Origin: Methylobacterium sp. R2-1 | Lineage (GTDB): Bacteria > Pseudomonadota > Alphaproteobacteria > Rhizobiales > Beijerinckiaceae | DNA: 64,000 nucleotides | Direction: 5' to 3' | Assembly (NCBI RefSeq): GCF_014191355.1 | Contig: NZ_JACHWM010000010.1 | Span: 124,001 to 188,000, forward strand | Part shown: positions 45,382 to 54,795 of the stretch, in pieces | How positions within the stretch are numbered: the first letter of the stretch is position 1 | Layout of the letters: every line of letters begins with the position of its first letter | The notes under the pieces: model-generated | Database searches by the model: none | What the model was told of the DNA's origin: nothing | The model's input: only the letters and a program-made list of their open reading frames with translations | Program-made: the position numbers and the translations under genes

Positions 45382-48300
45382 TCAGTAGCCGGGGTCGTCG
45401 CCGAACAGATAGTCGGGATCGCGGCGGCGCTGGCGGGTGCGGGTATCGCCTTCGTCGTCGAAGGGCGAGCCGAACGGCACCGGGTTGACCTGCCCGTAGC
45501 GGTCGCGGCCGGGCCAGGTCTGCGGTTCCTCCCGCCGGTCGCGGCGCAGGCCCCAAGGATCGGCATTCCGGTCGGGATCCGTTTCGGCGCTGCGGCGCTG
45601 AGCGAAGGGATCGTCGGTGCTCCGGCGCCCGCCCGGCAGGCTGCCGAAGAGGTCGCCCGCGACATCCGCCCCGTCCTCGGCATTGCCGTAATCGCCGTCC
45701 TCCGCGTCCGGGCGCAGGGCGTAGAGCGTGTCGCGCGGCACCAGCGCGTACTGCGTGTCGGCGACCTGCCCCCCCTTGAGGCGGAAATGCTCGATGAAGC
45801 CGCCGCCCGCGACGCGCTGGCCGCTGCGCGGATCGATCGGCAGGTCGGCGATCAATGCCTTCGCCTCCGGCGAGGGCGGCGCGAGGGGGGTGCGCGGCAC
45901 TCCGTTGGCCCAGGCCGCCTGGAAGATGGCTCTGGCGATCGGTACCGAGACGTGACCACCCGTCTGGCCCCGGCCGAGCGTGCGGCGCACGCCGTCGGCG
46001 TTGTCGTAGCCGGCCCAGACCACCACCGTGATTTCGTTCGAGAAGCCGGCAAACCACGCGTCGTTCTCGTTTTCCGAGGTCCCGGTCTTGCCCGCGACGT
46101 ATGGCGAGATGCCAGCGAGTGCCGCGGCCGTGCCGTGCTGGGTCACTCCCTGGAGCATGGTCTTGAGCTGGTAGAAGGCGACGCGGTCGGCCGAGCCGAT
46201 CCGCACCGGCGCCTTGTCGGGGTGGCCGTAGACCGGCTTGCCGTCGCGCTCGACCGCTTCCAGCGCGTAGGCGCTCGGGCGCGCGCCCTCGTTGGCGATG
46301 GCGGCGTAGAAGCTCGCCAGATCGATCATCCGCACCGGCTGGGCGCCGAGCACGAAGGGATAGTAGCGCTCGCACTCGGCATAGAGCTGTGCCTCCAGCG
46401 CGATGTCGCAGACCCGCTGCAGGCTGTCGGGCGCCTTCGCTGCGATGCCGCCCTGGAGCAGGCGGGCGGTGACAAGGTTCTTCGAGAATTCGAGACCGCG
46501 CCGGATCGTCGTCGCGCCGGAGCCGCCCCCATCGTAGTTCTTTGGGGACCATGAATCACCAGTTCCGCCGATCGGCGGCAGGGTCACCGCGGAGTCCATC
46601 ACCAGGGTATTGGGCTGGAGCCCCGCATTCAGCGCGGCGAGATAGGTCAAGGGCTTCAGGGTCGAGCCCGGCTGGCGCACGGTCTGCGTCACCCGGTTGA
46701 GCTGGCTCAAGGGGTAGGAGAATCCCCCGCTCATCGCCAAAATCTTGCCGGTGCGGTTCTCCAGCACGATGGCGGCGCCCTGCACGGTGGGGCGCACCCG
46801 CAGGTCGGCGCGGGGGCTGCCCTTGCCCTCGCGCAGTCGCACCCTGACCGCGTCGTAGAGCTGGAGTTTTCCACGTGCCGGTCCGGGCTCCAGGCTCGCG
46901 ACCCGGCCGTCGGGAAGGCCGACCCGCGTGCCGTTCTTGCCGGTCTGAAGCACCACCGCGAGCGGCCAGCGCACGTCGTAGAGCTGCGGCCGGGCGGAGA
47001 CGAGCGCGCGCTGCCAAGCTGGTTGCACGGCGGGCTTGGCCGGTGCCTTCGCCGCAGCCGCCTTCCGGGCACCCTTCTTCGTCTCAGGGGGAGGCGAAGG
47101 CTCGGCCGCGGGCTCCGGCGCGGGCGCGGCGGCTTCGATCCGCTTCACGGCCTCGGCGAGGTTCAGCTCCGGCCCTTCGAAGCGGGCGCGGCCGGTGCCG
47201 CGCTCGTAGGTCGCGAGTCCCTCCTGCAGCGCGCCCTCCAGCGCGCTCTGCAGGCCGGCATTCACCGTGGCGCGCACGGTGTAGCTCGCGTTGGTGAGCG
47301 ACTCGAGCCCGGCGAAGGTGCGCGCCTCGCGGGCCACGTGATCGACGAGGTAGAAGCCGGATTCTTGGCGTGTAGCGTCCGGCGGCTTGATGCCGAGGTC
47401 GGAGGCCATCGCCGTCGTCATCTGCGCCTCGGTGATCGTGCCCTCTTCCTTCATTCGGCTGAGCACGTAGGCGCGGCGCTCCCGCGCCCGCTCGGGGTAC
47501 TTGTCGGGGCTGTAGTAGTTCGGGCCCTTCGGCAGGCCGGCGAGCAGGGCGGCCTCGGGCAGCGTGAGCGCGCCCACCGACTTCCCGAACCAGGAGCGTG
47601 TGGCCATCTCGATGCCGTAGGCGCCGCGGCCGAGATAGATCCCGTTGAGGTAGAGCCCGAGGATTTGCGGCTTGGTTTGGAGCCGTTCCAGGCGCGAGGC
47701 GACGATCATCTCACGGATCTTGCGCTCGTAGGTGACGTCGTCGCCGACCGAGAGGTTCTTCACCACCTGCTGCGTGATCGTGGAGCCGCCGGCGGGCCGC
47801 CCCGGCGAGGCGAGGTTGCCGATGAAGGCGCGGATCACCCCGCGCTCGTCGATACCGTGATGCTGATAGAAGCGTTTGTCCTCGGCTGCGACGAAGGCCT
47901 TTTGCACGAGGTCCGGCACCGCGCTGATCGGCACCACGAGGCGCCGACCGCGGGCCTCGAAGGTCTCGGAGAACGGCTTGCCCGCCCCGTCGAGGATCAC
48001 GCTGGCGCTGGGAAGCTTGATGTCGCGCAGGGCCTCGGCCGAGGGCAGGTCCTTCACGGCGTTGTTGTAGAAGGCGATCACCGCCCCCGCCTCGAAGGGA
48101 GAATTGGCCGGGCTCTCGCCCTTGCAGAACTGCTTGTAGCTCGTGTTCAGCTCAGTGATGTCGAGCCCGTGCAGGATCTTGGGCGCGTTGTCGCCGGCCA
48201 CCGCGCTCGGATCCTCCATGGCGGTGGAGATCAACTCGTCGAGGTTGATATCCTCGATGTCGAAGGACTTGCGCATGTGGGCGCAGCCGTCGCGCAGGAT

Positions 48301-48420
48301 CGCCACGACCTCCGGGCCGTCTTTGGCAGGGTCGAACTGGGTCCGCACTGCGTCGGGCCGCGTCGTGACCTGAGACAGGGTCAGCGCGGTCGCGAACAGC
48401 TTGATCAGGATGGCGTTCAT
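45382..48420 (-). CDS. Class A penicillin-binding protein (PBP1-type, bifunctional)
   Basis: This 1012-residue enzyme has an N-terminal membrane segment and a transglycosylase domain with the catalytic Glu180 (FVAAEDKRFYQHHGID). A low-complexity Pro/Ala/Lys linker follows (about 420-465), then an OB-like insert and the transpeptidase domain with SxxK (PGSTLKPLTY), SxN (EFSKN) and KTG (GKTGTSENEND). It polymerises and crosslinks peptidoglycan at the inner membrane. The N-terminal 110 residues before the TG domain and the long acidic/basic tail (to 1012) are unusual in length. Start ATG 48420. Confidence 0.9.
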   Translation of the reverse strand: MNAILIKLFATALTLSQVTTRPDAVRTQFDPAKDGPEVVAILRDGCAHMRKSFDIEDINLDELISTAMEDPSAVAGDNAPKILHGLDITELNTSYKQFCKGESPANSPFEAGAVIAFYNNAVKDLPSAEALRDIKLPSASVILDGAGKPFSETFEARGRRLVVPISAVPDLVQKAFVAAEDKRFYQHHGIDERGVIRAFIGNLASPGRPAGGSTITQQVVKNLSVGDDVTYERKIREMIVASRLERLQTKPQILGLYLNGIYLGRGAYGIEMATRSWFGKSVGALTLPEAALLAGLPKGPNYYSPDKYPERARERRAYVLSRMKEEGTITEAQMTTAMASDLGIKPPDATRQESGFYLVDHVAREARTFAGLESLTNASYTVRATVNAGLQSALEGALQEGLATYERGTGRARFEGPELNLAEAVKRIEAAAPAPEPAAEPSPPPETKKGARKAAAAKAPAKPAVQPAWQRALVSARPQLYDVRWPLAVVLQTGKNGTRVGLPDGRVASLEPGPARGKLQLYDAVRVRLREGKGSPRADLRVRPTVQGAAIVLENRTGKILAMSGGFSYPLSQLNRVTQTVRQPGSTLKPLTYLAALNAGLQPNTLVMDSAVTLPPIGGTGDSWSPKNYDGGGSGATTIRRGLEFSKNLVTARLLQGGIAAKAPDSLQRVCDIALEAQLYAECERYYPFVLGAQPVRMIDLASFYAAIANEGARPSAYALEAVERDGKPVYGHPDKAPVRIGSADRVAFYQLKTMLQGVTQHGTAAALAGISPYVAGKTGTSENENDAWFAGFSNEITVVVWAGYDNADGVRRTLGRGQTGGHVSVPIARAIFQAAWANGVPRTPLAPPSPEAKALIADLPIDPRSGQRVAGGGFIEHFRLKGGQVADTQYALVPRDTLYALRPDAEDGDYGNAEDGADVAGDLFGSLPGGRRSTDDPFAQRRSAETDPDRNADPWGLRRDRREEPQTWPGRDRYGQVNPVPFGSPFDDEGDTRTRQRRRDPDYLFGDDPGY

Positions 48421-48572
48421 CGCGCGTGTGAGGACCCTGGCCGGCACGCGACGGACAGCGTGTCGGCACCGATAGAGCCGTGCACAACGCGGCTGATTTA
48501 TGGACGCGCTCGCGCGGACGCGACGGGACGGGGATGCGCCGCGGGCGGGTGCGGACGGCGGGCCCGACGACG

Positions 48573-48601
48573 AAAAGAGGCGACCGCGTCGTGCGATCGC
48601 C
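48573..48601 (-). terminator. Terminator of flagellin gene 1
   Basis: On the minus strand GGCGATCGC pairs with GCGGTCGCC (one G-T pair) over loop ACGAC, followed by TCTTTTC. It lies 43 bp past the stop of the flagellin at 48645-49844. Confidence 0.7.
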
Positions 48602-48644
48602 CCCGAAGCCTGCCGTCGCGGCCGGCCCTCACATTCAGCCTGCC

Positions 48645-49844
48645 TCAGCGCAGGAGCTGGAGGATACCCTGCTGCGCCTGATTGGCGAGCGACAGCGCCG
48701 AGATGCCCAGCGACTGGCGGGTCGAGAGCGCCTGCGAGTTGGCTGCCTCCTCGTTGAGGTCGGCGTTGGTCAGGTTCGACGCGCCGGTATCGAGGATGTT
48801 GACGAGCCGCTTGGTGAAGTCCTGCCGGTTCTGCACGACGGAGAGGTTCGAGCCGAAGGTCGAACTCGCCGTGCGCAGGGTGTCGGAGGCGCCGGTGAGG
48901 CCGGCGAGCGTGCCCTTGATGTCGGCGTCGAGCAGGAAGTTGCCCTTGCCATCCGCGGTCGCACCGGAATTGCCGGTGATGGGATCGAGATCGAGGCCAT
49001 CCGCCGTCAGATCCTGGCCCTGGACGTCGAGGTTGGCCGTGTCCCGCTCGTTGAAGGCGATGTGCAGCTTGTTCGACGGATCGCCGTTGCTGATCAGGTT
49101 CACGCCGTTGAAGCTCGAATCCTTGGCGAGCTGCGTGATCTGGATCAGCAGGCTGTTGTACTGTTCAGCCAGCTTGTTGCGTGTCTCTACGCCAGAAGTG
49201 GTCAGATTGGAGCTGGCGCTCGCTACGTCGTTACCGGTACCGTACTTGGCTGTCGAGGCGGTCCCCGTCCCGGCGGCGAAGCCCAATGCGGTCTGGCCGC
49301 CCGTCGTGGCGAACTCGACCGCCGAGCTCGCATTCAGCACGATCTTCTTGCCGGTCGTGTCCTTCGAGAACATCGTCGAACCGGCCTGCGTATTGAGTGC
49401 GGTGATGGCCGCATCGATCGTGGAGCTGGTGGCGATGGTCGCCGTCTTGCTCGTGCCGTTGACGTAGAAGACGACAGTGGTCGCGGCAGAGGTGTTGGCG
49501 GCGAAATCGTTGGCCGCAGTGCCGGTCGTCGTGATCTGCGTCGACAGCGCTTGGTTGGCGGTGGATTTCGCCGAATCGATCAGCTTCTGGATCGAGGTGA
49601 TGCCCTGGTTGGCCGCCTGGATCGTCTGGATGCCGTTCGAGATCGAGTCGAGCAGCGAATTGAGATCGCCCGAACGGCTGTTGAAGGACTGCGCAGTGAA
49701 GAAGTTGACCGGATTGTCGAGGGCGGACGAAACCTTCAGTCCCGTCGCCAGCCGGTTCTGGGTAGTGGCCGTCAGCGCCGAGGTGTCCTGCAGCGAGAGC
49801 AGGTTCTGACGGGTGGCGGCGGAAAGCGTGACGCTGGAAGACAT
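48645..49844 (-). CDS. Flagellin (copy 1)
   Basis: This 399-residue flagellin has the conserved N-terminal helices (ATRQNLLSLQDTSALTATTQNRLATGLKV) and C-terminal helices (NADLNEEAANSQALSTRQSLGISALSLANQAQQGILQLLR). The middle is variable and short, as in alphaproteobacterial flagellins. It is exported by the flagellar apparatus to form the filament. GGGGTTG precedes the ATG. It is followed 180 bp upstream by a second, very similar copy. Confidence 0.93.
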   Translation of the reverse strand: MSSSVTLSAATRQNLLSLQDTSALTATTQNRLATGLKVSSALDNPVNFFTAQSFNSRSGDLNSLLDSISNGIQTIQAANQGITSIQKLIDSAKSTANQALSTQITTTGTAANDFAANTSAATTVVFYVNGTSKTATIATSSTIDAAITALNTQAGSTMFSKDTTGKKIVLNASSAVEFATTGGQTALGFAAGTGTASTAKYGTGNDVASASSNLTTSGVETRNKLAEQYNSLLIQITQLAKDSSFNGVNLISNGDPSNKLHIAFNERDTANLDVQGQDLTADGLDLDPITGNSGATADGKGNFLLDADIKGTLAGLTGASDTLRTASSTFGSNLSVVQNRQDFTKRLVNILDTGASNLTNADLNEEAANSQALSTRQSLGISALSLANQAQQGILQLLR

Positions 49845-49961
49845 GGGTAACAACCCCGTTCAGATCGATACTGATCCGGCATTACGGTTAATTCACCATG
49901 TCTCGGGTTTCTTTAGCGTTAACGACCCCTTCCCGACGCGAGATTTCTTGATCCCGGAACG

Positions 49962-49991
49962 AAAAACGGTCGGAGCGTGAGCCCCGACCGT
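49962..49991 (-). terminator. Terminator of flagellin gene 2
   Basis: On the minus strand ACGGTCGG pairs with CCGACCGT over a 10-base loop and is followed by TTTTTC. It lies between the two flagellin genes and should end the transcript of copy 2. Confidence 0.8.
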
Positions 49992-50025
49992 GCTTTTCCT
50001 TGGCGTTCCGCCTGCTGCCTGCAGA

Positions 50026-51225
50026 TCAGCGCAGGAGCTGGAGGATGCTCTGCTGTGCCTGGTTGGCGAGCGAGAGTGCCGAGATGCCCAGCGACTGGCG
50101 GGTCGAGAGCGCCTGAGAGTTGGCGGCCTCCAGGTTGAGGTCGGCGTTGGTCAGGTTCGCCGCGCCGGTATCGAGCACGTTGATCAGGTTCTTCGAGAAG
50201 CTCTGCCGGTTCTGCACGACGGAGAGGTTCGAGCCGAAGGTCGAGCTTGCCGTGCGCAGGGTGTCGGAACCCGCCGTCAGGCTGGTCAGCGTTCCCTTAA
50301 TGTCGTCATCGAGCAGGAAGTTGCCCTTGCCATCCGCGGTCGCACCGGAATTGCCGGTGATCGAGTCGAGGTCGAGGCCGTCGGCCGTCAGGTCCTGGCC
50401 CTGAACGTCGAGGTTCGACGTATCCTTCTCGTTGAAGGCGATGTGCAGCTTGTTCGACGGATCGCCGTTGCTGATCAGGTTGGTGCCGTTGAAGCTCGAA
50501 TCCTTGGCGAGCTGCGTGATCTGGGTCAGCAGGCTGTTGTACTGCTCGGCCAGCTTCTTGCGGGTGTCTACGCCCGCGATGGTCAGGTTAGAGCCCGAAG
50601 TCACGACATCATTGCCACTGCCGTACTTAGCGGTCGTGGCGGCGCTGGTTGAACCGGCAGCGAAGCCGAGCGCCGTCTGACCGGCCGTGGAGGCGAACTC
50701 GACCGCTGCGCTGGCGTTCAGCACGATCTTCTTGCCGGTCGTATCCTTCGAGAACATCGTCGAGCCGGCCTGCGTGTTGAGCGTGGAGATGGCCGTGTCG
50801 ATCGTGTCGGTGCTGGCGATGCTCGCCGTCTTGCTCGTGCCGTTGACGAAGAAGGTCACGCTGGTGGTGGCGGTAGGAGCAGTGAAGTCGGTGCCCGCGG
50901 TGCCGGTCGTCGTGATCTGCGTCGACAGCGCCTGATTGGCGGTGGATTTCGCCGAGTCGATCAGCTTCTGGATCGAGGTGATGCCCTGGTTGGCAGCCTG
51001 GATCGCCTGGACGCCGTTCGAGATACCGTCGAGCAGGCCGCCCAGATCGGTCGAGCGGTTCGACAGGTTCTGCGCGGTGAAGAAGTTGACGGGGCTATCG
51101 AGGGCGGAGGAAACCTTGAGGCCGGTGGCGAGGCGGTTCTGGGTGGTCGCCGTCAGCGACGAGGTGTCCTGCAGCGAGAGCAGGTTCTGACGGGTGGCGG
51201 ACGAAAGCGTGATGCCGGAGGACAT
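50026..51225 (-). CDS. Flagellin (copy 2)
   Basis: Also 399 residues, paralogous to copy 1 along its whole length, with nearly identical N- and C-terminal cores and a central region that differs more (TSGSNLTIAGVDTRKK versus SSNLTTSGVETRNK). Both copies are likely made for one filament, or differ in time of expression. A FlbT gene on the opposite strand starts about 200 bp away; FlbT regulates flagellin mRNA. No canonical sigma-28 promoter could be recognised with confidence. Confidence 0.93.
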   Translation of the reverse strand: MSSGITLSSATRQNLLSLQDTSSLTATTQNRLATGLKVSSALDSPVNFFTAQNLSNRSTDLGGLLDGISNGVQAIQAANQGITSIQKLIDSAKSTANQALSTQITTTGTAGTDFTAPTATTSVTFFVNGTSKTASIASTDTIDTAISTLNTQAGSTMFSKDTTGKKIVLNASAAVEFASTAGQTALGFAAGSTSAATTAKYGSGNDVVTSGSNLTIAGVDTRKKLAEQYNSLLTQITQLAKDSSFNGTNLISNGDPSNKLHIAFNEKDTSNLDVQGQDLTADGLDLDSITGNSGATADGKGNFLLDDDIKGTLTSLTAGSDTLRTASSTFGSNLSVVQNRQSFSKNLINVLDTGAANLTNADLNLEAANSQALSTRQSLGISALSLANQAQQSILQLLR

Positions 51226-51428
51226 GGGGGCGATCCTTGTGGGTCTTGATGCCGCCCTTTTGGCGACACACGGACCCTCCACCCCGCGCCTTGCCGAGAC
51301 CTTAATCCGACCACCGGATTCATGGGCTTTCGCCCATCAAACGCAAGCAGAGCGAAAAGCCCTGCGATCATGGTTAAGAGAAATTCGCGGCCTTTGCTTC
51401 GTTTTGCCCACGCAAGGATTTATTCACC

Positions 51429-51845
51429 ATGGCTCTGCGCATCGAACTGAAGCCTCAGGAGCGGCTGATCATCAACGGCGCGTTGATCCGCAACGGCGAC
51501 CGGCGATCGACCTTCGTGATCGAGAACCAGTGCAAGTTCCTGCGCGAGAGCGAAATCATCACCGAGACCGAGGCCGACACCGCCGCCAAGCGGCTCTGCG
51601 TCACGCTCCAGTTCATCTACCTCGCCGATAACCCGCCGGAGGCCGAGGATCTGTTCGTGCGCCAAGCCACGGAGATCATGAAGGCGTCGCCGAGCATGGC
51701 GACCTACATCCTCGCGATCCAGGACGAACTCTCGGCGCAGCAATATCACCGCGCGATCAAGCGCGGGCGTGAGCTGATCGCCTACGAGCGCCAGCTCCTC
51801 GACCATCTGGAGGCGAGCCTCGATGCGGGCGCGCCGCAGGGCTGA
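51429..51845 (+). CDS. flbT: Flagellin mRNA regulator FlbT
   Basis: FlbT (138 residues) opens MALRIELKPQERLIINGALIRNGDRRSTFVIEN, the family signature. It binds flagellin 5' leader RNA and controls its stability and translation in alphaproteobacteria. AAGGA lies 11 bases before the ATG. It is divergent from flagellin copy 2. FlaF, its frequent partner, was not found in the window. Confidence 0.9.
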   Translation: MALRIELKPQERLIINGALIRNGDRRSTFVIENQCKFLRESEIITETEADTAAKRLCVTLQFIYLADNPPEAEDLFVRQATEIMKASPSMATYILAIQDELSAQQYHRAIKRGRELIAYERQLLDHLEASLDAGAPQG

Positions 51846-51868
51846 GCAGCGCTCTTCGCGACGGCTTT

Positions 51869-52096
51869 TCAGACGATGCCGCTCTTCTCGTAGGGCCAGG
51901 GCTTGCCGAGATGGGCGGCAACTCGGGCCGCGTCGGAGCCGACCGCCTCGACCGCCGCCTGCACCTGCTCGACCGAGACCTCGAACCGGCGTGCCCAGTA
52001 GGCACGGTCGCGCGGCGCGTCGAGCACCACCTGGGCGGGATCGCCGCTCGCTGCGTGCCCCTCGGCATGTCCCTCGTCGGACGCTTCCTGCACCAT
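51869..52096 (-). CDS. DUF3606 protein
   Basis: This 75-residue protein ends RFEVSVEQVQAAVEAVGSDAARVAAHLGKPWP, a DUF3606 motif (a short helical unit often found in small stress-linked proteins). AAGGGACC precedes ATG 52096. It is convergent with flbT (24 bp gap) and lies downstream of the acyltransferase gene on the same strand. Confidence 0.72.
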   Translation of the reverse strand: MVQEASDEGHAEGHAASGDPAQVVLDAPRDRAYWARRFEVSVEQVQAAVEAVGSDAARVAAHLGKPWPYEKSGIV

Positions 52097-52194
52097 CTTC
52101 CGGTCCCTTCCGATCGCGCCCGCAACGGCAAGCGGGTCAACACGGACAAACCGGCGAGTGGGGCGGGATGGTTCCGGAAGCCGGGCCCTTCGGT

Positions 52195-53349
52195 TCACGC
52201 CTCGCGCGGGGCCACCGGCCCGGACCGCAGGCGCGGTGGGGAGGCCGGGGCGGGCGCGATGTGGAAGGCGGCCGGGCGCCGGAACAGGAAATCCAGGCGC
52301 GTGCCGCGCACCAGCCGCTCGAAGGCGAGCGGCACCGTGACCGCGGCGGCGGTGACGACGAGGCTCGCGAGCCCCACCTCGAGGGCGAGATCGGGCTGAA
52401 CCCCGTTGAACTTGACGATCAGGGTGCGGGTGAGCGCCATCGGCAGGAAGAAGCCGAGATAGATCACGATGGAGCGCTCGCCGCAGGCGCGCAGGGCGGC
52501 GGTCACCGGCCCGCCCGCGCGGGTCATCAGCGCGGCGAAGGCGACGATGGCAAGTGCACCGACCGTGCCGAGCCCGAGGCTGACCACCGGCAGGCGCGCA
52601 AGCGTCGGCAATCCCTCGATGCCCGTGGGCGTGAACACGAACACCGCCTCCATCACCGCCCACACGGCAAGACCCGCGAGCGCCAAGCCCGCGCGCTCGC
52701 GCACCCGGTCGGCGAAGCGGAAGATCCACTCGGCGAAGAGGTAGCCGCCCAGGAAGTAAACGTAGCGCTCGCAGAACTCGTCCAGGAGTTCGGGCAGGCC
52801 GCTCGTCGGCAGGATCTGCAGCAGGGCTGCCGCGACGAGCAGCAGGGCCGGCGGCACCCGGCGGTGGAGCAGCTTCGTCATCACCGAGAACACGGCGAGC
52901 AGGTAGACGAACCACAGCGTCGAGTAGGGCACCACGAGCGCCTCGGCGAAGTGCCAGCCGAAGGCGGCGAGCTGCGCCGATAGGCCCTCCGCACCGGCGA
53001 CGATCGACCCGGCCTTGAACAGCGACTGGATCACCACCCAGAGCGCGTAGAAATAAGCGAAGTGGACCACGCGCCGATCCGCGAACAGACGCCAATCGCG
53101 ATCGATCACCCGTCCGAGGAAGAGCCCCGAGAGCAGGAAGAAGTCGGGGATCCGGAACGGCCTGGCGAATTCGACGACCTCGTGCAGGAAGCCTTCGCCG
53201 CCCAGGGCCTCGCCGGTGCCGAGCGTCGAATGCATCATCACGACGAGGATGATGCACAGGCCCTTGGCGACATCGACCCAAGCGAGCCGGGCGGCTTCCT
53301 CGGGAAGCGGGCGTAGGGGGCGGGTTGCCGCTTTGGACGCTGCGGTCAT
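52195..53349 (-). CDS. Acyltransferase family 3 membrane protein
   Basis: This 384-residue integral membrane protein has the AT3 start WVDVAKGLCIILVVMMHSTLG with the catalytic-type His in MMHS and about 10 spans, plus RPFRIPDFFLLSGLFLGR. It would add acyl groups to a sugar or polysaccharide (as in OafA, NodX). The substrate is unknown. ATG 53349 has a poor RBS (GAGG at 14 bases). Confidence 0.82.
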   Translation of the reverse strand: MTAASKAATRPLRPLPEEAARLAWVDVAKGLCIILVVMMHSTLGTGEALGGEGFLHEVVEFARPFRIPDFFLLSGLFLGRVIDRDWRLFADRRVVHFAYFYALWVVIQSLFKAGSIVAGAEGLSAQLAAFGWHFAEALVVPYSTLWFVYLLAVFSVMTKLLHRRVPPALLLVAAALLQILPTSGLPELLDEFCERYVYFLGGYLFAEWIFRFADRVRERAGLALAGLAVWAVMEAVFVFTPTGIEGLPTLARLPVVSLGLGTVGALAIVAFAALMTRAGGPVTAALRACGERSIVIYLGFFLPMALTRTLIVKFNGVQPDLALEVGLASLVVTAAAVTVPLAFERLVRGTRLDFLFRRPAAFHIAPAPASPPRLRSGPVAPREA

Positions 53350-53731
53350 GGCGGGCGGGCCTCGTGCGGACGGGATCGAGCCTCGACTTTGGCACCCGAG
53401 GGTTAAGCGCCCGCGAGCGTCGCCCGGCGTTCGCGCCGCGCGGTTAACAGCTCGGCAAGACGGCCGGAACATTTCCCAATATTGGCCGTCGGCTCGCCTG
53501 AAACAGGCGGTACGCCGGGATGACGCCGCGCTCGCCTTGATCGTGCGAGACGTTGCTCTCGCCTCAAGAGCTTTCGGACGCTGCCGCGCACGAAGTCCGT
53601 TCACCATTCGGTTACGTCGGCGCTGGAACGCGCTATCGCGAGGCTCGACAAGGAATTGGCACAGGTGGCCGCGTCGGCCGTGGCCGCGAACCGCCCTCCC
53701 CTGGCCTCATCAAGCCGATCGGGTCTCGCTC
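53350..53731. other. Intergenic region, 382 bp
   Basis: No supported gene. Open frames here are low-complexity shadows. It contains the probable promoter of the acyltransferase gene but no recognisable operator. Confidence 0.4.
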
Positions 53732-54040
53732 CTATCGCCGCAGACTCCCATCGCCGCGTCGTGCCCGGGTCATGCGCGTGGGAGCGTGGAAGTCGTCGGG
53801 CTTACCGCGCACCCACTCCAGGAAGCGGGCGATCTCGGGATCGTCGCGCAGGGCTTCGACCTCGGCCAGCCTGCGGGCGATCTCGGCCTCGCTGTAGCGC
53901 GCATGGATCGCCGAGTGGCAGATCTGATGGAGCCGGACGGTCGCTCCGTGGGTGCCGCCCTTCAGCTTCGGCGTGAGGTGGTGCAGGCTCTGGCGGGCAT
54001 GCGCCGGAATCGGGCGCTCGCAGAGCGGACAGACCGGCAT
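53732..54040 (-). CDS. HNH nuclease-fold protein
   Basis: The 102-residue product begins MPVCPLCERPIPAHARQSLHHLTPKLKGG and has the zinc-binding Cys pair and the HH of the HNH core, with the metal His in RLHQICHSAIHARYSE. A C-terminal helical part follows (RFLEWVRGKPDDFH). Such stand-alone HNH proteins occur widely in Rhizobiales, with unclear roles. ATG 54040 is chosen because it starts the family region; the RBS is weak. Confidence 0.8.
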   Translation of the reverse strand: MPVCPLCERPIPAHARQSLHHLTPKLKGGTHGATVRLHQICHSAIHARYSEAEIARRLAEVEALRDDPEIARFLEWVRGKPDDFHAPTRMTRARRGDGSLRR

Positions 54041-54354
54041 GCCCGCCGGCTTCGGTCCGTGCGTCTCCGGATCCGCGTCGCGCCAACGACGGGAGCGCCG
54101 CCCCACCACCCCGTCTCTCCGTTCAACGCTCCGGCTTCTCCGGGCGCCAAAGAAACGGCCGGAGTGACTGCGCGGCTCCCGCCTTTGCCCTGCGTCACGT
54201 GCGCCTCCGACGCTCCACCGGCTCGAAGCCCCAAGGATCACACCGCGTCCTGCCCCAGAGGTCCTGCCGCGCCTGCGCCTTGTTGCGGCGAAGGGGGCAG
54301 GTTACCCCTGAGGGCACGGTGCACCACAGGCCAGCGGCACCAGGGGCGAGCGGC

Positions 54355-54783
54355 ATGAAGCGGACGACCATCGACTCCAAGCTCACCGTCGCGCATCAGC
54401 CGAGCCTCGCGGAGATCGAGGCGCTGGGGGCTGAGGGTGTGAGCCTCCTCATCAACAACCGCCCCGATGGCGAGGAGCCGGGCCAACCCGGCGCGGCGGC
54501 CGAGCGCGCGGCAGCGGAGGCGGCGGGCCTGCGCTACCTCGACCTGCCGGTGACGGGCCCCACCCTCAGCCGCGAGGCGGTGGAGCGCTTCCACGCGGCG
54601 GTCGAGGCGGCGCCGGGCCCGGTCGTCGCCCATTGCCGCAGCGGCACGCGCTCGCTGACGCTCTGGGCAATCGGCGAAGTGCTCGCCGGACGCCTCCGGC
54701 GCGACGAGGTGGCGGCCTACGGCGCCCGCCACGGCTACGACCTCACCGGCGCCGAGCGCTGGCTCGATGCGAATGCGGGCTGA
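54355..54783 (+). CDS. Cys-dependent phosphatase-like protein (Blh/DUF442 type)
   Basis: This 142-residue protein has VVAHCRSGTRS, the HCxxGxR active-site loop of protein tyrosine phosphatases, at about 95-103, preceded by LLINNRPDGEEPGQPG. The pattern is that of the TIGR01244/DUF442 domain found in Blh beta-lactamase hydrolase-like proteins and in sulfide-oxidising fusions. It stands alone here. ATG 54355 has GGGGCGAG upstream. It is convergent with map (12 bp gap). Confidence 0.8.
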   Translation: MKRTTIDSKLTVAHQPSLAEIEALGAEGVSLLINNRPDGEEPGQPGAAAERAAAEAAGLRYLDLPVTGPTLSREAVERFHAAVEAAPGPVVAHCRSGTRSLTLWAIGEVLAGRLRRDEVAAYGARHGYDLTGAERWLDANAG

Positions 54784-54795
54784 GCGGAACGGCCG

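Noticed and set aside
47023..48681. A 552-residue plus-strand frame over the PBP gene
   Set aside because: Low-complexity Arg/Gly-rich shadow of the PBP coding strand.
49850..49960. Possible sigma-28 promoter before flagellin copy 1
   Set aside because: A TAAAG-like element and a GCCG-like element are present but about 30 bases apart, not the expected 15-16, so not called.
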